The notes: a model not told the origin generated them from the letters alone. A stretch of DNA of 13,331 nucleotides from Cenarchaeum sp. (GCA_007570915.1 RKSK01000153.1:1-13331), one strand, 5' to 3'. Shown: positions 1 through 6,240, counted from the first letter of the stretch. Translations and numbers: made by a program.

Positions 1-229
1 CCGTCGGCGTCCCCCCTGGCCTGCGCGGCGCTGGCGGTGATCTCGCTTATGGGGATGAGGCTGCCCTCCGGCACGGGGGCCGCCGCGAGCACGGACGCGC
101 CGACCGAGCCGCCCGCGCGTCATCGCCTACCAGCTCCGCCATCTCCGCGCACAGCATGATCCCGTGCGCATGCCCGGCGTCGATAAAGCCAATCCGTGCC
201 GCCACGGGTTCCCCGGGCCGAACCCCCAA
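1..229 (-). pseudogene. Unidentified gene, 5' part, frameshifted, runs off the left edge
   Basis: I do not recognise the family. On the minus strand a TTG at 227-229 (or GTG at 203-205) opens a frame containing RIGFIDAGHAHGIML and AEMAELVGDD. Near 108-120 coding character passes to another frame, which reads GGSVGASVLAAAPVPEG and then LIPISEITASAAQ to the window edge. The second frame has a TGA just before the junction, so neither frame alone covers the gene. Adding one G to the short G run at the junction joins them as DDARGGSVGASV. A Shine-Dalgarno-like GGAGGTG (242-248, minus) lies about 12 nt before the TTG. The gene is downstream of the cdvB-like gene on the same strand. It could be a real frameshift or a base-call error; the coding claim rests on composition only. 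Confidence 0.35.
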
Positions 230-320
230 AAACTCTGGCAGGCACCTCCCCCCGCCGCACAGGCCGCGCGCCGCCGCGGCGCGCCGGATCCCGCCTGCCC
301 GCGGCGCGAAAGGCCCGCGC

Positions 321-980
321 CTACTCGAACGTCGACGCCGTCGGGGACTGCCTGCCCTGCGCGGCCCCGGGCCCCGGCGCCTCGGGGAACCGCGTCTCGG
401 TGCCTGCGGCCGCAAGGGCCTCGGCCTCCTCTAGTATCCTCGCCGTCTCGGCGTCCGGCGCGCCCGCCTGCGCCTCCTCAAAGGCGCTGCCCGCCATCGA
501 CTCGCCGAACATGCCGCCCAGCGCCTGCGTCATGCCGGAGAGCTCCGCGTCGGCGCCAGGCATGAACCTGCCGAGGGCCGGCTTTAGGTCCTTCATCGTC
601 GCCATCGCCGGCGTCAGCTCCACCATCGCGTCGCCGAGCTCGTGCATCGTCGTGAGGCGGAGCTGGACCTGCTCTAGGGACATCCTGACGCTGGACATCT
701 TGCGGCTCACCTTGCGTATCTCGGCGAGCTCGTTGGAGAGGACGCGGCTGGCGTTCGTGTCGTGGTTTTGCATAGCGACGACTATCTTTTGGAATATCTG
801 CGCGTCGCGCTCGGCCAGCTTTGCGATGACGGCGTCGAGGCGGTGGACCTGGACCTGCATCTTTGTGATCGCGTTCTGTATCTGCGGCTTGAGGGCCCCC
901 TTGGGCTTGACGGCCCCGCGCAGCCTGCCGGCCATGCCGGGGCTGTCCCTGGCGGCCCACGTCTTTTCCAGTCCTGGCAT
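321..980 (-). CDS. cdvB: ESCRT-III-like cell-division protein (CdvB/Snf7 family paralogue)
   Basis: 219 aa, ATG start. Known role of the family: ESCRT-III homologues polymerise at the membrane during archaeal cell division and are remodelled by the AAA-ATPase CdvC. Seen here: a basic N-terminus (GRLRGAVKPKGALKPQI, about residues 18-34), then a long, nearly proline-free helical core (about 35-130) with AKLAERDAQIFQKIV and LSNELAEIRKVSRKM, typical of Snf7 helices 1-2. An acidic, Ala-rich linker (AEEAQAGAPDAETARILEEAEAL-like, about 165-195) leads to a Pro-rich tail. I see no clear C-terminal winged-helix segment, so it resembles the shorter CdvB paralogues that thaumarchaea carry beside the main one. 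I cannot point to a convincing MIM2 motif in the tail. It is transcribed divergently from the racemase-like gene across a 90-bp gap. Confidence 0.85.
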   Translation of the reverse strand: MPGLEKTWAARDSPGMAGRLRGAVKPKGALKPQIQNAITKMQVQVHRLDAVIAKLAERDAQIFQKIVVAMQNHDTNASRVLSNELAEIRKVSRKMSSVRMSLEQVQLRLTTMHELGDAMVELTPAMATMKDLKPALGRFMPGADAELSGMTQALGGMFGESMAGSAFEEAQAGAPDAETARILEEAEALAAAGTETRFPEAPGPGAAQGRQSPTASTFE

Positions 981-1003
981 TGCGCGAGGGTGGGGGCCGC
1001 AGC

Positions 1004-1026
1004 TCTTAACGGCCGGTGTATATTTT
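1004..1026 (-). promoter_or_regulatory. Candidate promoter of the cdvB-like gene (two TATA-like boxes)
   Basis: Read on the minus strand, GTTAAGA (1004-1010) is centred 27 nt before the ATG, which fits a leaderless start. AAAATATACA (1017-1026) is the better TATA match but lies about 41 nt before the ATG and would give a leader of roughly 15 nt. I cannot choose between them. Confidence 0.5.
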
Positions 1027-1040
1027 GATCAACCGTAGGC

Positions 1041-1048
1041 TAAAATTA
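1041..1048 (+). promoter_or_regulatory. TATA box of the racemase-like gene
   Basis: TAAAATTA in a GC-rich surround, centred about 27 nt before the GTG start at 1071. This spacing predicts a leaderless transcript and supports the GTG. Confidence 0.6.
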
Positions 1049-1070
1049 GCTGACTTGGGCCCGCGCGCGC

Positions 1071-1535
1071 GTGGCGCGTGTGGCGGTCTTTGACTCGGGC
1101 CTGGGCTCGCTCTCCCTCGTGGGGCCCCTCATGCGGGCCACGCGCGGGGAGGTCATATACCTCGCCGACCGCCGCAGCTACCCCTATGGGGCCATGAGCG
1201 CCGCGCGCCTCGGCGAGGCCGTCCGGCGCAGCATCGTGGCCCTGCGCGCGAGGTTTTCGCCCGACGCCGTCGTCGTCGGCGCGTTTGAGCGCAGGTCCAT
1301 AGACGCCGCGACGCTCTCCAGCACGCACCTTTCCCTCCTCCTGCCCCTCCTGCGGCGCACAATGCCGCACGTCACGTTTGTGGATCCCGCCGCGTCCGTG
1401 GCCGCGCGCGTCGCGCGCATCGTGGGGGTCGCGCGCGGGCCGGCCACGCTCTCCGTGTACACGACGGCCGCGCCGGCGCGCCTTGCCGCCGACCTCGCGC
1501 GCCTCGGGATGCCCCACGCGGTAAGCGCGCTCTAG
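1071..1535 (+). CDS. Truncated glutamate-racemase-like protein without catalytic cysteines
   Basis: 154 aa from a GTG; the TATA-like box 27 nt upstream supports this start. The N-terminus follows the MurI/Asp-Glu racemase family: VAVFDSGLGSLSLV corresponds to the phosphate-binding FDSGxGG motif, and IYLADRRSYPYG to the IYLxDxxxxPYG motif. True racemases are about 250-270 aa and use two cysteines, in an ACNT-type and a GCTH-type motif. Here the first site reads VVVGAFERRS, the protein contains no cysteine at all, and it ends where the family's first domain ends, because cbiF begins on the opposite strand. Racemase activity is therefore unlikely. Archaea lack peptidoglycan, so a different or sensory role is possible. 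Its stop shares a CTAG with the cbiF stop. Confidence 0.7.
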   Translation: MARVAVFDSGLGSLSLVGPLMRATRGEVIYLADRRSYPYGAMSAARLGEAVRRSIVALRARFSPDAVVVGAFERRSIDAATLSSTHLSLLLPLLRRTMPHVTFVDPAASVAARVARIVGVARGPATLSVYTTAAPARLAADLARLGMPHAVSAL

Positions 1536-2287
1536 GCGCGCGCCCTGCGGTAGCCGTGGCCAAAGGACGCGTCATAGAGGCGCGAAAACTCGTACGACGA
1601 CGGCGCGACGGCGTCGCCGACAATGACGATCGCGGTCCGCGTGATGCCGGCCTCGCGCACACGGCGCTCAATGTCCGCGAGCGTGCCCTTGACGACGCGC
1701 TCGCCCTCCCAGCTCGCGCGGTGCACGACGGCGACCGGCGTGGACCCGGCGTACCCGCCGGCGAGCGCGCCCTCGACGATCCTGTCGAGCAGGTGGACGC
1801 TCAGGTAAAAGACCATCGTCGCGCCGTGCGACGCAAGCGAGCGCACGCTCTCGCGCTCGGGCACGTCGGTCCTCTTTTCGACGCGCGTGACAATGATCGT
1901 CTGCGTCACGCCCGGCAGCGTGAGCTGCGTGCCCAGGGCCGCGGCGGCCGCGAGGAACGACGTCACGCCCGGCACGACCCTCGACGCTATGCCCTCGGCG
2001 GCCAGCGCGTCGACCTGCTCGCGCATGGCCCCGTATATCGAGGGGTCCCCGTCGTGCAGGCGCACGGTCCGCAGGCCGGCGCGCTCGCCGTCGGCGAGGA
2101 GGCGCGTGATCTCCTCGCGGACCATCCCCGAGGCGTCGTGCATTCGCGCGTTCTTGCACATGCCGAGTATGGCCTGCGGCACAAGCGATCCCGAGTACAC
2201 GACGACCTCGGCCCCCTCGAGGGCCTCCCTGGCGCGTACCGTGATGAGGTCGGGCGCGCCGGGGCCGCACCCCACAAAGTCAACCAT
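1532..2287 (-). CDS. cbiF: Cobalt-precorrin-4 C11-methyltransferase
   Basis: 251 aa, full length for the family. SAM-dependent methylation of C-11 of cobalt-precorrin-4 in the anaerobic cobalamin route, in the cytoplasm. Seen: N-terminal tetrapyrrole-methylase motif VDFVGCGPGAPDLITVRA, then AEVVVYSGSLVPQ (CbiF/CobM-type VYxGSLV), the SAM-site loop LHDGDPSIYGAMREQ (about 97-111), VVPGVTSFLAAAAALG, and the C-terminal VVHRASWEGERVVKGTLADI, which matches the ASWPDE...GTL block typical of CbiF/CobM rather than of other methylases in the superfamily. The ATG start overlaps the end of cbiL by 8 nt, so the two are probably translationally coupled and share the promoter before cbiL. The stop is convergent with the racemase-like gene. 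Confidence 0.92.
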   Translation of the reverse strand: MVDFVGCGPGAPDLITVRAREALEGAEVVVYSGSLVPQAILGMCKNARMHDASGMVREEITRLLADGERAGLRTVRLHDGDPSIYGAMREQVDALAAEGIASRVVPGVTSFLAAAAALGTQLTLPGVTQTIIVTRVEKRTDVPERESVRSLASHGATMVFYLSVHLLDRIVEGALAGGYAGSTPVAVVHRASWEGERVVKGTLADIERRVREAGITRTAIVIVGDAVAPSSYEFSRLYDASFGHGYRRARA

Positions 2288-3011
2288 TGCGGGCCCGCCT
2301 CACCATGAGTATCGAAAAGTAGCGCATCTCGGACATGTCCGCATCCACGGCGCCCAGCGTCGTCCTTGTGACGCGCTCGCGCCCGGTCCCGAGGTCCTGG
2401 CCTATGGCAAGCGGCGAGTCCGCCGAATAGCCGGCCTCGCGGAGGAGCGCGATGACCTGCCCAAAGTACTGCCCGTCCTTCAAAAAGACCATCGTGTCCG
2501 AGCTCTTGGCGAGCTCGCGGACCTGCGTGAGGTCATAGCACGAGGGCACTATGGTGAGCTTTTCGGCGCCCTCGGCGAGGCTCATGCCCGCCCTCGAGGC
2601 GAACATGAACGCCGAGACGATGCCGGGGACCACGTCTATCTCTATCTCGGGGTGGTCGCGCGCGAGGCGCGTGTGCAGGTACATCCACGTGCTGTAGAGG
2701 TAGGGGTCGCCGACGGTGAGGTAGACGGCCCTGCCGGCGGCCTCGACCTCGCGGGCCATCTCCTCGGCGTTGCGGTCCCACGCCTCCTCGAGGGCCGCGG
2801 GGTCGCGCGTCATCGGAAAGACGAGCTTGACGACCTTTTGGTTTTTTGCGGGTTCGATTAGGGGCTGCGCTATGGAGAGCGCGATGCTCGGGCGGTCCGC
2901 GGCCGAGGCGGGGCAGAGTATGGTGCGCGCGGCGTCTATTGCCTTTTTCGCCTTTATCGTGATGAGGTCCGGGTCGCCGGGGCCGCACCCGATCGCAGTC
3001 AGCCGCGCCAT
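2280..3011 (-). CDS. cbiL: Cobalt-precorrin-2 C20-methyltransferase
   Basis: 243 aa, typical length. SAM-dependent methylation at C-20 of cobalt-precorrin-2, an early step of corrin-ring synthesis. Seen: LTAIGCGPGDPDLITIKA at the N-terminus, a CPASAADRPSIALSIAQPLI stretch typical of the CbiL/CobI group, the SAM-site motif YLTVGDPYLYSTWMYLHTRL (CbiL/CobI have GDPxxYSTxxYL), VVPGIVSAFMFASRAG, and FLKDGQYFGQVIALL. The ATG at 3009-3011 is placed 27-28 nt after a TATA-like box, giving a leaderless mRNA. It heads a two-gene unit with cbiF. cbiT, the other cobalamin gene here, lies 1.7 kb upstream on the same strand, separated by the inserted segment. Confidence 0.92.
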   Translation of the reverse strand: MARLTAIGCGPGDPDLITIKAKKAIDAARTILCPASAADRPSIALSIAQPLIEPAKNQKVVKLVFPMTRDPAALEEAWDRNAEEMAREVEAAGRAVYLTVGDPYLYSTWMYLHTRLARDHPEIEIDVVPGIVSAFMFASRAGMSLAEGAEKLTIVPSCYDLTQVRELAKSSDTMVFLKDGQYFGQVIALLREAGYSADSPLAIGQDLGTGRERVTRTTLGAVDADMSEMRYFSILMVRRARNG

Positions 3012-3034
3012 CGCGCGCCGCCCCCGCGCGCCCC

Positions 3035-3042
3035 CAATTAAG
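3035..3042 (-). promoter_or_regulatory. TATA box of cbiL-cbiF
   Basis: CTTAATTG on the minus strand, centred about 27 nt before the cbiL ATG. It lies just outside copy A of the 98-bp repeat, so cbiL-cbiF keep a promoter of their own despite the insertion. Confidence 0.6.
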
Positions 3043-3049
3043 CCTAGGG

Positions 3050-3147
3050 CGCCCCCGCGCGCGCCGCCGAGACCACGGTTACGGGGTTCCTGGCGAGCAT
3101 CATGGTCCCGGACGGCGCCGCCCGGCTCTTTGCGATGGTCACCTGCG
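3050..3147 (-). repeat. 98-bp direct repeat, copy A: displaced 3' end of cbiT
   Basis: Identical at 97 of 98 positions to 4714-4811; the one difference is C at 3118 against T at 4782. On the minus strand it reads QVTIAKSRAAPSGTMMLARN followed by PVTVVSAARAGAP and a TAG stop at 3044-3046. This is the conserved C-terminal block of CbiT, without the rest of the enzyme. The upstream 48 codons of the same open frame (to 3283) do not resemble CbiT. It sits 8-15 bp from the cbiL TATA box, consistent with being the original cbiT end next to cbiL. Confidence 0.9.
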
Positions 3148-3202
3148 CGACACTCGAGTTTTCCAGAGACGGGCGCGAGCAGCCGCCCTCCTCACTTTGG
3201 AA

Positions 3203-3233
3203 GGGGCGCCAGGCCTCTTGGCCAGGGCGCCCC
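3203..3233. terminator. Strong hairpin downstream of the retropepsin-like gene
   Basis: GGGGCGCC (3203-3210) pairs with GGCGCCCC (3226-3233), and an inner GGCC/GGCC stem (3212-3215 with 3220-3223) closes a TCTT loop. It lies 44 nt beyond the minus-strand stop of the retropepsin-like gene. It lacks a following T run, so calling it a terminator is a guess; it could also be an end structure of the inserted segment. Confidence 0.4.
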
Positions 3234-3276
3234 GCGCAGGCGCGATCCGGCGCGAGCCGCTTGCCGGCTCTTGCCG

Positions 3277-3671
3277 CTACCACTCAAGCGTCCCTGTTCT
3301 GCCTTTCCAGCCCAATGACCCGTCAAAGTGGCAAAGGACATTGTGCCCAAGTATTGCGTCAGCGCGGATTCCCCCCGCGCCAAGCCTTCCGTTATACGCA
3401 AGCGATGTGCATTTTACAGTTATGCCCCCAAGCGCTATTACGCTTCTATACGTGTCAATCTTTATGTCACGGTGACTTTTTCCGTGTGAGCACACAATGC
3501 CCGGCTGCTTTCCCTTGTATTTTAGCCCTGCGCGCTCACAGACGGATGACGTGAGAAAGGTAACGACGGATCCGGAATCCACCAGCCCCAAATCTCCATG
3601 TCGGGCGTTGCGTGCAGGACGCACTTTGCAAAAAACAGGCCATTACGCTCCTCCAGCCGCATTGTTCCCAT
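3277..3671 (-). pseudogene. Retropepsin-like aspartic protease, frameshifted
   Basis: Retropepsin-fold aspartic proteases act as dimers with one DT/SG catalytic motif per chain. Here the 5' part reads MGTMRLEERNGLFFAKCV from the ATG at 3671, and the 3' part in another frame reads GLVDSGSVVTFLT (catalytic DSG) and, near the C-terminus, IRADAILGHNVL, the hydrophobic ILGxxxL block of the family. Restoring one G in the TTTGGGG run near 3600 joins them (MEIWGLVDSGS), giving about 131 aa, normal for this group. The ATG overlaps the stop of the DUF5678-like gene (TAATG), so the two form one operon. The gene lies in the low-GC part of the insert. Either a genuine pseudogene or a homopolymer error. 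A downstream GTG at 3624 would give a product with the DSG motif but not the first strand. Confidence 0.7.
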
Positions 3672-3934
3672 TAGGACACCATGCAAAATACGGGAGGGCC
3701 GTAAAAGTAGATTAGCCTGTCGGGGTATACCTCCTCTACCTTGTCAGTGACCTCGTCAATGCTGTTTCCAACAAAGACATCTCCGCCACATATGCCAATG
3801 TTCTTGCCGGGGTATTTTGCCAGCAGCTCTTCCCTCCTCTCCTCAAAGATCGCCTCCTGCCTAGCGAGATCCGCCTCGGCTGCCGCATCGACGCCCCGCG
3901 GCATGCGGCGCTGCGGGGCATCCTGTTCTGTCAC
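3671..3934 (-). CDS. DUF5678-like small protein paired with the retropepsin-like gene
   Basis: 87 aa from GTG at 3932-3934. An upstream in-frame ATG at 3958 touches the TATA-like box, which makes it an unlikely start; the GTG is 28 nt downstream of the box. The N-terminal half is charged and helical (ADLARQEAIFEERREELLAK). The C-terminal ~50 residues have the short beta-hairpin pattern of DUF5678: KYPGKNIGICGGDVFVG, then NSIDEVTDKVEEVYPDRLI. I recall this domain next to retropepsin-like proteins in archaea; its role is not known to me. The stop codon shares its A with the ATG of the protease-like gene. It may be a partner, substrate or inhibitor of that protease, but that is inference from the coupling alone. 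Confidence 0.7.
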   Translation of the reverse strand: MTEQDAPQRRMPRGVDAAAEADLARQEAIFEERREELLAKYPGKNIGICGGDVFVGNSIDEVTDKVEEVYPDRLIYFYGPPVFCMVS

Positions 3935-3958
3935 GCCCCGGGGGGCGCCCGCCCGCAT

Positions 3959-3966
3959 ATTTAACT
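3959..3966 (-). promoter_or_regulatory. TATA box of the DUF5678-retropepsin operon
   Basis: AGTTAAAT on the minus strand, in an otherwise GC-rich stretch, centred about 28 nt before the GTG at 3934. This decides the start of the DUF5678-like gene. Confidence 0.55.
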
Positions 3967-4186
3967 TGTGGCGCGGCGGCCGGCCCCTGCCCGCCGCGTG
4001 CGGGGGTCGCGCAGCTGGGCCCGCCGCAGGGAGGGGCTAAATGGCGGCGTGGTCGCCAAGCCGACGGTTCAAGATGGCCGCCGCCGCACAACGCGACCGC
4101 GCGCCGCCAGAGTCTTGGGGGTCGGAGCGCGCCCGCCCACAGTGTGGCTACGCTGTGCGCCTCGAGAACGCCGCGCGCCGGCGGCG

Positions 4187-4670
4187 CTGTCCGCAGGCGA
4201 CACGGCCTCGAGGCAGGCGCGGCGCGTGGGGACGCTCGCAAGGTTTGTCGCCTACCTGGGGAACAACGGCACACTCGGCAGCCTCGGGGCCGACAGGGGG
4301 CACCGCAGGCCGCACAAGTACCGCACATCGCCCAGGAAATGGGGGCGCGCCTTGGGCGCGAGTTTGACTTTTTGGAGACTGGCGTGTTCTCGGCGAGGCT
4401 AGAGGCGGACACTTCCAAGACAGGCACCGCCAGGAGGGCGCGGAGCCCTTTGAGGGCGGCGCGCGGGCGTAAGGGGGGTTTTTGGGCCCCGTGCGCGGCA
4501 GGGGCGCCAAGCGGCTACAACTCGCCACGTTCGCCGTGCGCGAACGCGGCAGGAAGGGGGCGCTAGACGACTTTATGGCCGTGCCGCAGGGAATAATAAA
4601 GCACGACGCCGGGACGGCCAAGACCGCATTTGAGGTGGTGGAGAGGCACATGCGAGGCGAGGCGCCCTGA
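4187..4670 (+). pseudogene. Disrupted plus-strand ORF of unknown function in the inserted segment
   Basis: Coding character passes through three frames. The first reads RRVGTLARFVAYLGNNGTLG and SLGADRG (to about 4299), the second HIAQEMGARLGREFDFLETG and VFSARLEADTSKTG (about 4324-4420), and the third LATFAVRERGRKGALDDFMA and IIKHDAGTAKTAFEVVERHM, ending at TGA 4668-4670. One added G in the G run at 4295-4299 and one in the G run near 4473-4478 fuse them into a single frame of about 161 codons. The true start may lie further upstream. I do not recognise the family; there is no visible recombinase, helicase or nuclease motif. It is convergent with cbiT, 43 nt from the repeat. It could be the element's own gene. 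Confidence 0.4.
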
Positions 4671-4710
4671 GCCCGTTTGGGCGGCGCGCCGCGGGCGCGA
4701 TCGCCGCCGC

Positions 4711-5316
4711 TCACGCCCCCGCGCGCGCCGCCGAGACCACGGTTACGGGGTTCCTGGCGAGCATCATGGTCCCGGACGGCGTCGCCCGGCTCTTTGCGAT
4801 GGTCACCTGCGTGATGTCCAGGTCCACCAGGGGCAGGCCGCGGGCCGCGGCGAGCGTGTCGGCGAGCGTCTCTACCAGTATGGTCCCCACGACGACGCGC
4901 CCGCCGGCCTTTAGGCGGCCCGCGCACAGGCCCAGGACCTCGGCCGTCGCGCCGCCCATCCCGCCTACCAGGATCGCGTCGGCCTCGGGCATCTGCGGCA
5001 GGCACTCGCGCGCGTCGGCGTGGTGGACCTCGGCGGCGACGCCAAAGCGCGAGAGGTTTGACCTTGTCAGGGCCACGGCCCGCGCGTCCGAGTCGATCGC
5101 GTGCACGGCGGCGCCCTCGCCAGCCTGCAGGGCCGCCTCGACGGTGACCGAGCCGCTCCCGCAGCCCACGTCAATGACCGTCGCGCCGCTCCGGATCCTC
5201 GCCTTTGAGACCTGGATCGCGCGGACCTCCTCCTTTGTTATGGGGACGCCCTCGTCGCGCTCAAACATGGCGTCGGGGATCCCCGGCGTCCTCGCGGCCC
5301 ACAACGCCCGCCTCAC
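4711..5316 (-). CDS. cbiT: Cobalt-precorrin-6B C15-methyltransferase (decarboxylating)
   Basis: 201 aa from GTG at 5314-5316, which overlaps the TGA of the upstream membrane-protein gene as GTGA. This start keeps GIPDAMFERDEGVPITKEEV, the family's N-terminal block; a longer frame to 5379 would run through the neighbour. CbiT methylates C-15 and decarboxylates the acetate side chain during corrin synthesis. Seen: class I SAM fold with VIDVGCGSGSVTVEAA (motif I, residues 47-62), VHAIDSDARAVALTRSNL (motif II region), ILVGGMGGATAEVL, GGRVVVGTILVETL, and the conserved TIAKSRATPSGTMMLARNPV near the C-terminus. The last 98 bp before the stop are duplicated at 3050-3147. The enzyme looks intact. It probably formed one set with cbiL-cbiF before the insertion. 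Confidence 0.92.
   Translation of the reverse strand: MRRALWAARTPGIPDAMFERDEGVPITKEEVRAIQVSKARIRSGATVIDVGCGSGSVTVEAALQAGEGAAVHAIDSDARAVALTRSNLSRFGVAAEVHHADARECLPQMPEADAILVGGMGGATAEVLGLCAGRLKAGGRVVVGTILVETLADTLAAARGLPLVDLDITQVTIAKSRATPSGTMMLARNPVTVVSAARAGA
4714..4811 (-). repeat. 98-bp direct repeat, copy B: functional 3' end of cbiT
   Basis: Partner of 3050-3147, in the same orientation. It encodes the last ~32 residues of the intact CbiT, from TQVTIAKSRATPSGTMMLAR to the RAGA end, and the TGA stop (4711-4713) follows directly. Copy A instead continues two codons to a TAG. The abrupt loss of identity on both sides (at 3049/4713 and 3148/4812) defines the repeat. Confidence 0.9.
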
Positions 5317-5765
5317 CCAAACGGCGCGCCGGGGCCGGCCCCCCCGGGCAGGTTTACGAACGTATAGCTCACAATCCACATGAACAGGTAGATGAACACA
5401 TAGCTGCCAATCCCCTGCGTGACGATCTTTTTCCTGTCCGAGGCGGGAAGGCGCAGGTTCATCGTCTTTGCGAATATTATCGACCCGAAAAAGACGGCGA
5501 TCATGAACGCGATCGAGGCCCAGCGCCGCTCCTCGCCGGCAACCCCCTCAAAGAGGAACGTCGCCGCCGAGCCGGCCGCCACGGCGAGGCCGACCCTCAG
5601 CCAAAAGAGAAAGTTGAGCTTGCGGTTCCGCTCGGCGGCCTCGGCCGACGCCTCGCCGGCGCCGCCGGCGGCCGCGCCCGGCCCTGTTGCCGGCGCCGGC
5701 GCGCCCCGCGCCTCCCCGCCGGCGCCGTCCCCGTGCCGCTTTCCCGGCCTCTTGTGCCTAGCCAA
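5313..5765 (-). CDS. Small 3-TM membrane protein, EMC6-like
   Basis: 150 aa from TTG at 5763-5765; no ATG is available in frame. The first ~45 residues are basic and then Ala/Gly/Pro-rich and disordered. Three membrane segments follow: FLFWLRVGLAVAAGSAATFL (about 53-71), WASIAFMIAVFFGSIIFAK (82-100) and IGSYVFIYLFMWIVSYTFV (119-137). The basic loop before the third (LPASDRKKIVTQG) and the last helix resemble the archaeal EMC6-like group, whose eukaryotic relatives belong to the ER membrane insertase complex. If right, it helps insert membrane proteins; I rate this family call as tentative. It is translationally coupled to cbiT (GTGA overlap) with no obvious functional link. Confidence 0.65.
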   Translation of the reverse strand: MARHKRPGKRHGDGAGGEARGAPAPATGPGAAAGGAGEASAEAAERNRKLNFLFWLRVGLAVAAGSAATFLFEGVAGEERRWASIAFMIAVFFGSIIFAKTMNLRLPASDRKKIVTQGIGSYVFIYLFMWIVSYTFVNLPGGAGPGAPFG

Positions 5766-5795
5766 CGCCGCCGGCGCGCCGCGAGCGCCGCCTCG

Positions 5796-5803
5796 CTTAA
5801 AAC
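5796..5803 (-). promoter_or_regulatory. TATA box of the EMC6-like gene and cbiT
   Basis: GTTTTAAG on the minus strand, centred about 34 nt before the TTG start, so a leader of several nt is predicted. It is the only A/T-rich hexamer in that stretch. Confidence 0.5.
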
Positions 5804-6240
5804 CCTTGGCGCGCCTGCGGATCCCAAGCGCGCGCCGCGCGCGGGAGGGGGGCTGCCGCGCCCGCGCGGCCGGGAGGCCTGGCCAGCCGCGCGCGCCGCG
5901 GATCGCAGAACGCGGCTAGGGGTCCCTGCCCGCCGGCGTGGCGGCCCGGCGCGGCCCCGCGCGAGGCCAGGACGCCGCTTTTGTCCAGGCACGCCCGCGC
6001 CACGGATGGCGCAGCCTAGTGCGCGGCGGCGACCGCGCGGGCCCAGCCGCCGGCCGCCCCCTCTCGGCAAGCCGTTGCAGGCCGCCAGGCGCCCGCCTGG
6101 GATCCGCCCGGCCTCCCCGCCCCCGCGTCAAGGCAAGCGATCCTTCTTGTAAACATTTTTCGCAGGATCACCACAAAGCCCAGGGGCGCGGCAGCCATGC
6201 GATGTCCGGGGCGCCCGACGCGATCACAACCGCGCACGCC
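5804..6240. other. Non-coding gap, about 440 bases
   Basis: Extremely GC-rich. Open frames exist in several phases but have the repetitive Arg/Ala/Pro/Gly make-up of chance frames. I see no tRNA, rRNA or repeat. The only compositional change is an A/T-rich patch at 6149-6169 (TTGTAAACATTTTTCG core), which could hold a promoter for the DUF3800 gene with a leader of about 80 nt. A 17-codon ATG frame (6203-6255) ends 3 bases before the proposed DUF3800 start. Confidence 0.4.

Larger units (their letters stand above)
3148..4713. mobile_element. Putative integrated element (~1.57 kb) between cbiL and cbiT
   Basis: Seen: the segment is bounded by the two copies of a 98-bp direct repeat that is the 3' end of cbiT. 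It separates cbiT from cbiL-cbiF, and part of it (about 3280-3960) is visibly poorer in GC than the flanks. Contents: a hairpin at 3203-3233, a frameshifted retropepsin-like gene, a DUF5678-like gene with its promoter, and a disrupted plus-strand ORF ending at 4670. About 220 bases (3967-4186) show no convincing coding. Known: integrases that target a gene's 3' end leave such flanking repeats and restore the gene. Inference: this is a small or decayed integrative element, or a cassette mobilised by a helper. I see no integrase motif, so duplication by recombination remains an alternative. Confidence 0.55.

Noticed and set aside
196..1038. 280-codon plus-strand open frame
   Set aside because: Antisense to the CdvB-like gene; no conserved features.
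1887..2861. 324-codon plus-strand open frame
   Set aside because: It spans parts of both cbiF and cbiL on the opposite strand and has no motif of its own; GC-rich shadow.
3041..3283. 79-codon minus-strand frame ending with the CbiT tail, as a real gene
   Set aside because: Only the duplicated tail resembles a protein family; the upstream codons cover the hairpin region and look random. Better explained as a displaced gene end.
5205..6152. 315-codon plus-strand open frame across the membrane-protein gene and the gap
   Set aside because: Antisense to cbiT and the EMC6-like gene; the remainder is a low-complexity Arg/Pro/Ala sequence.
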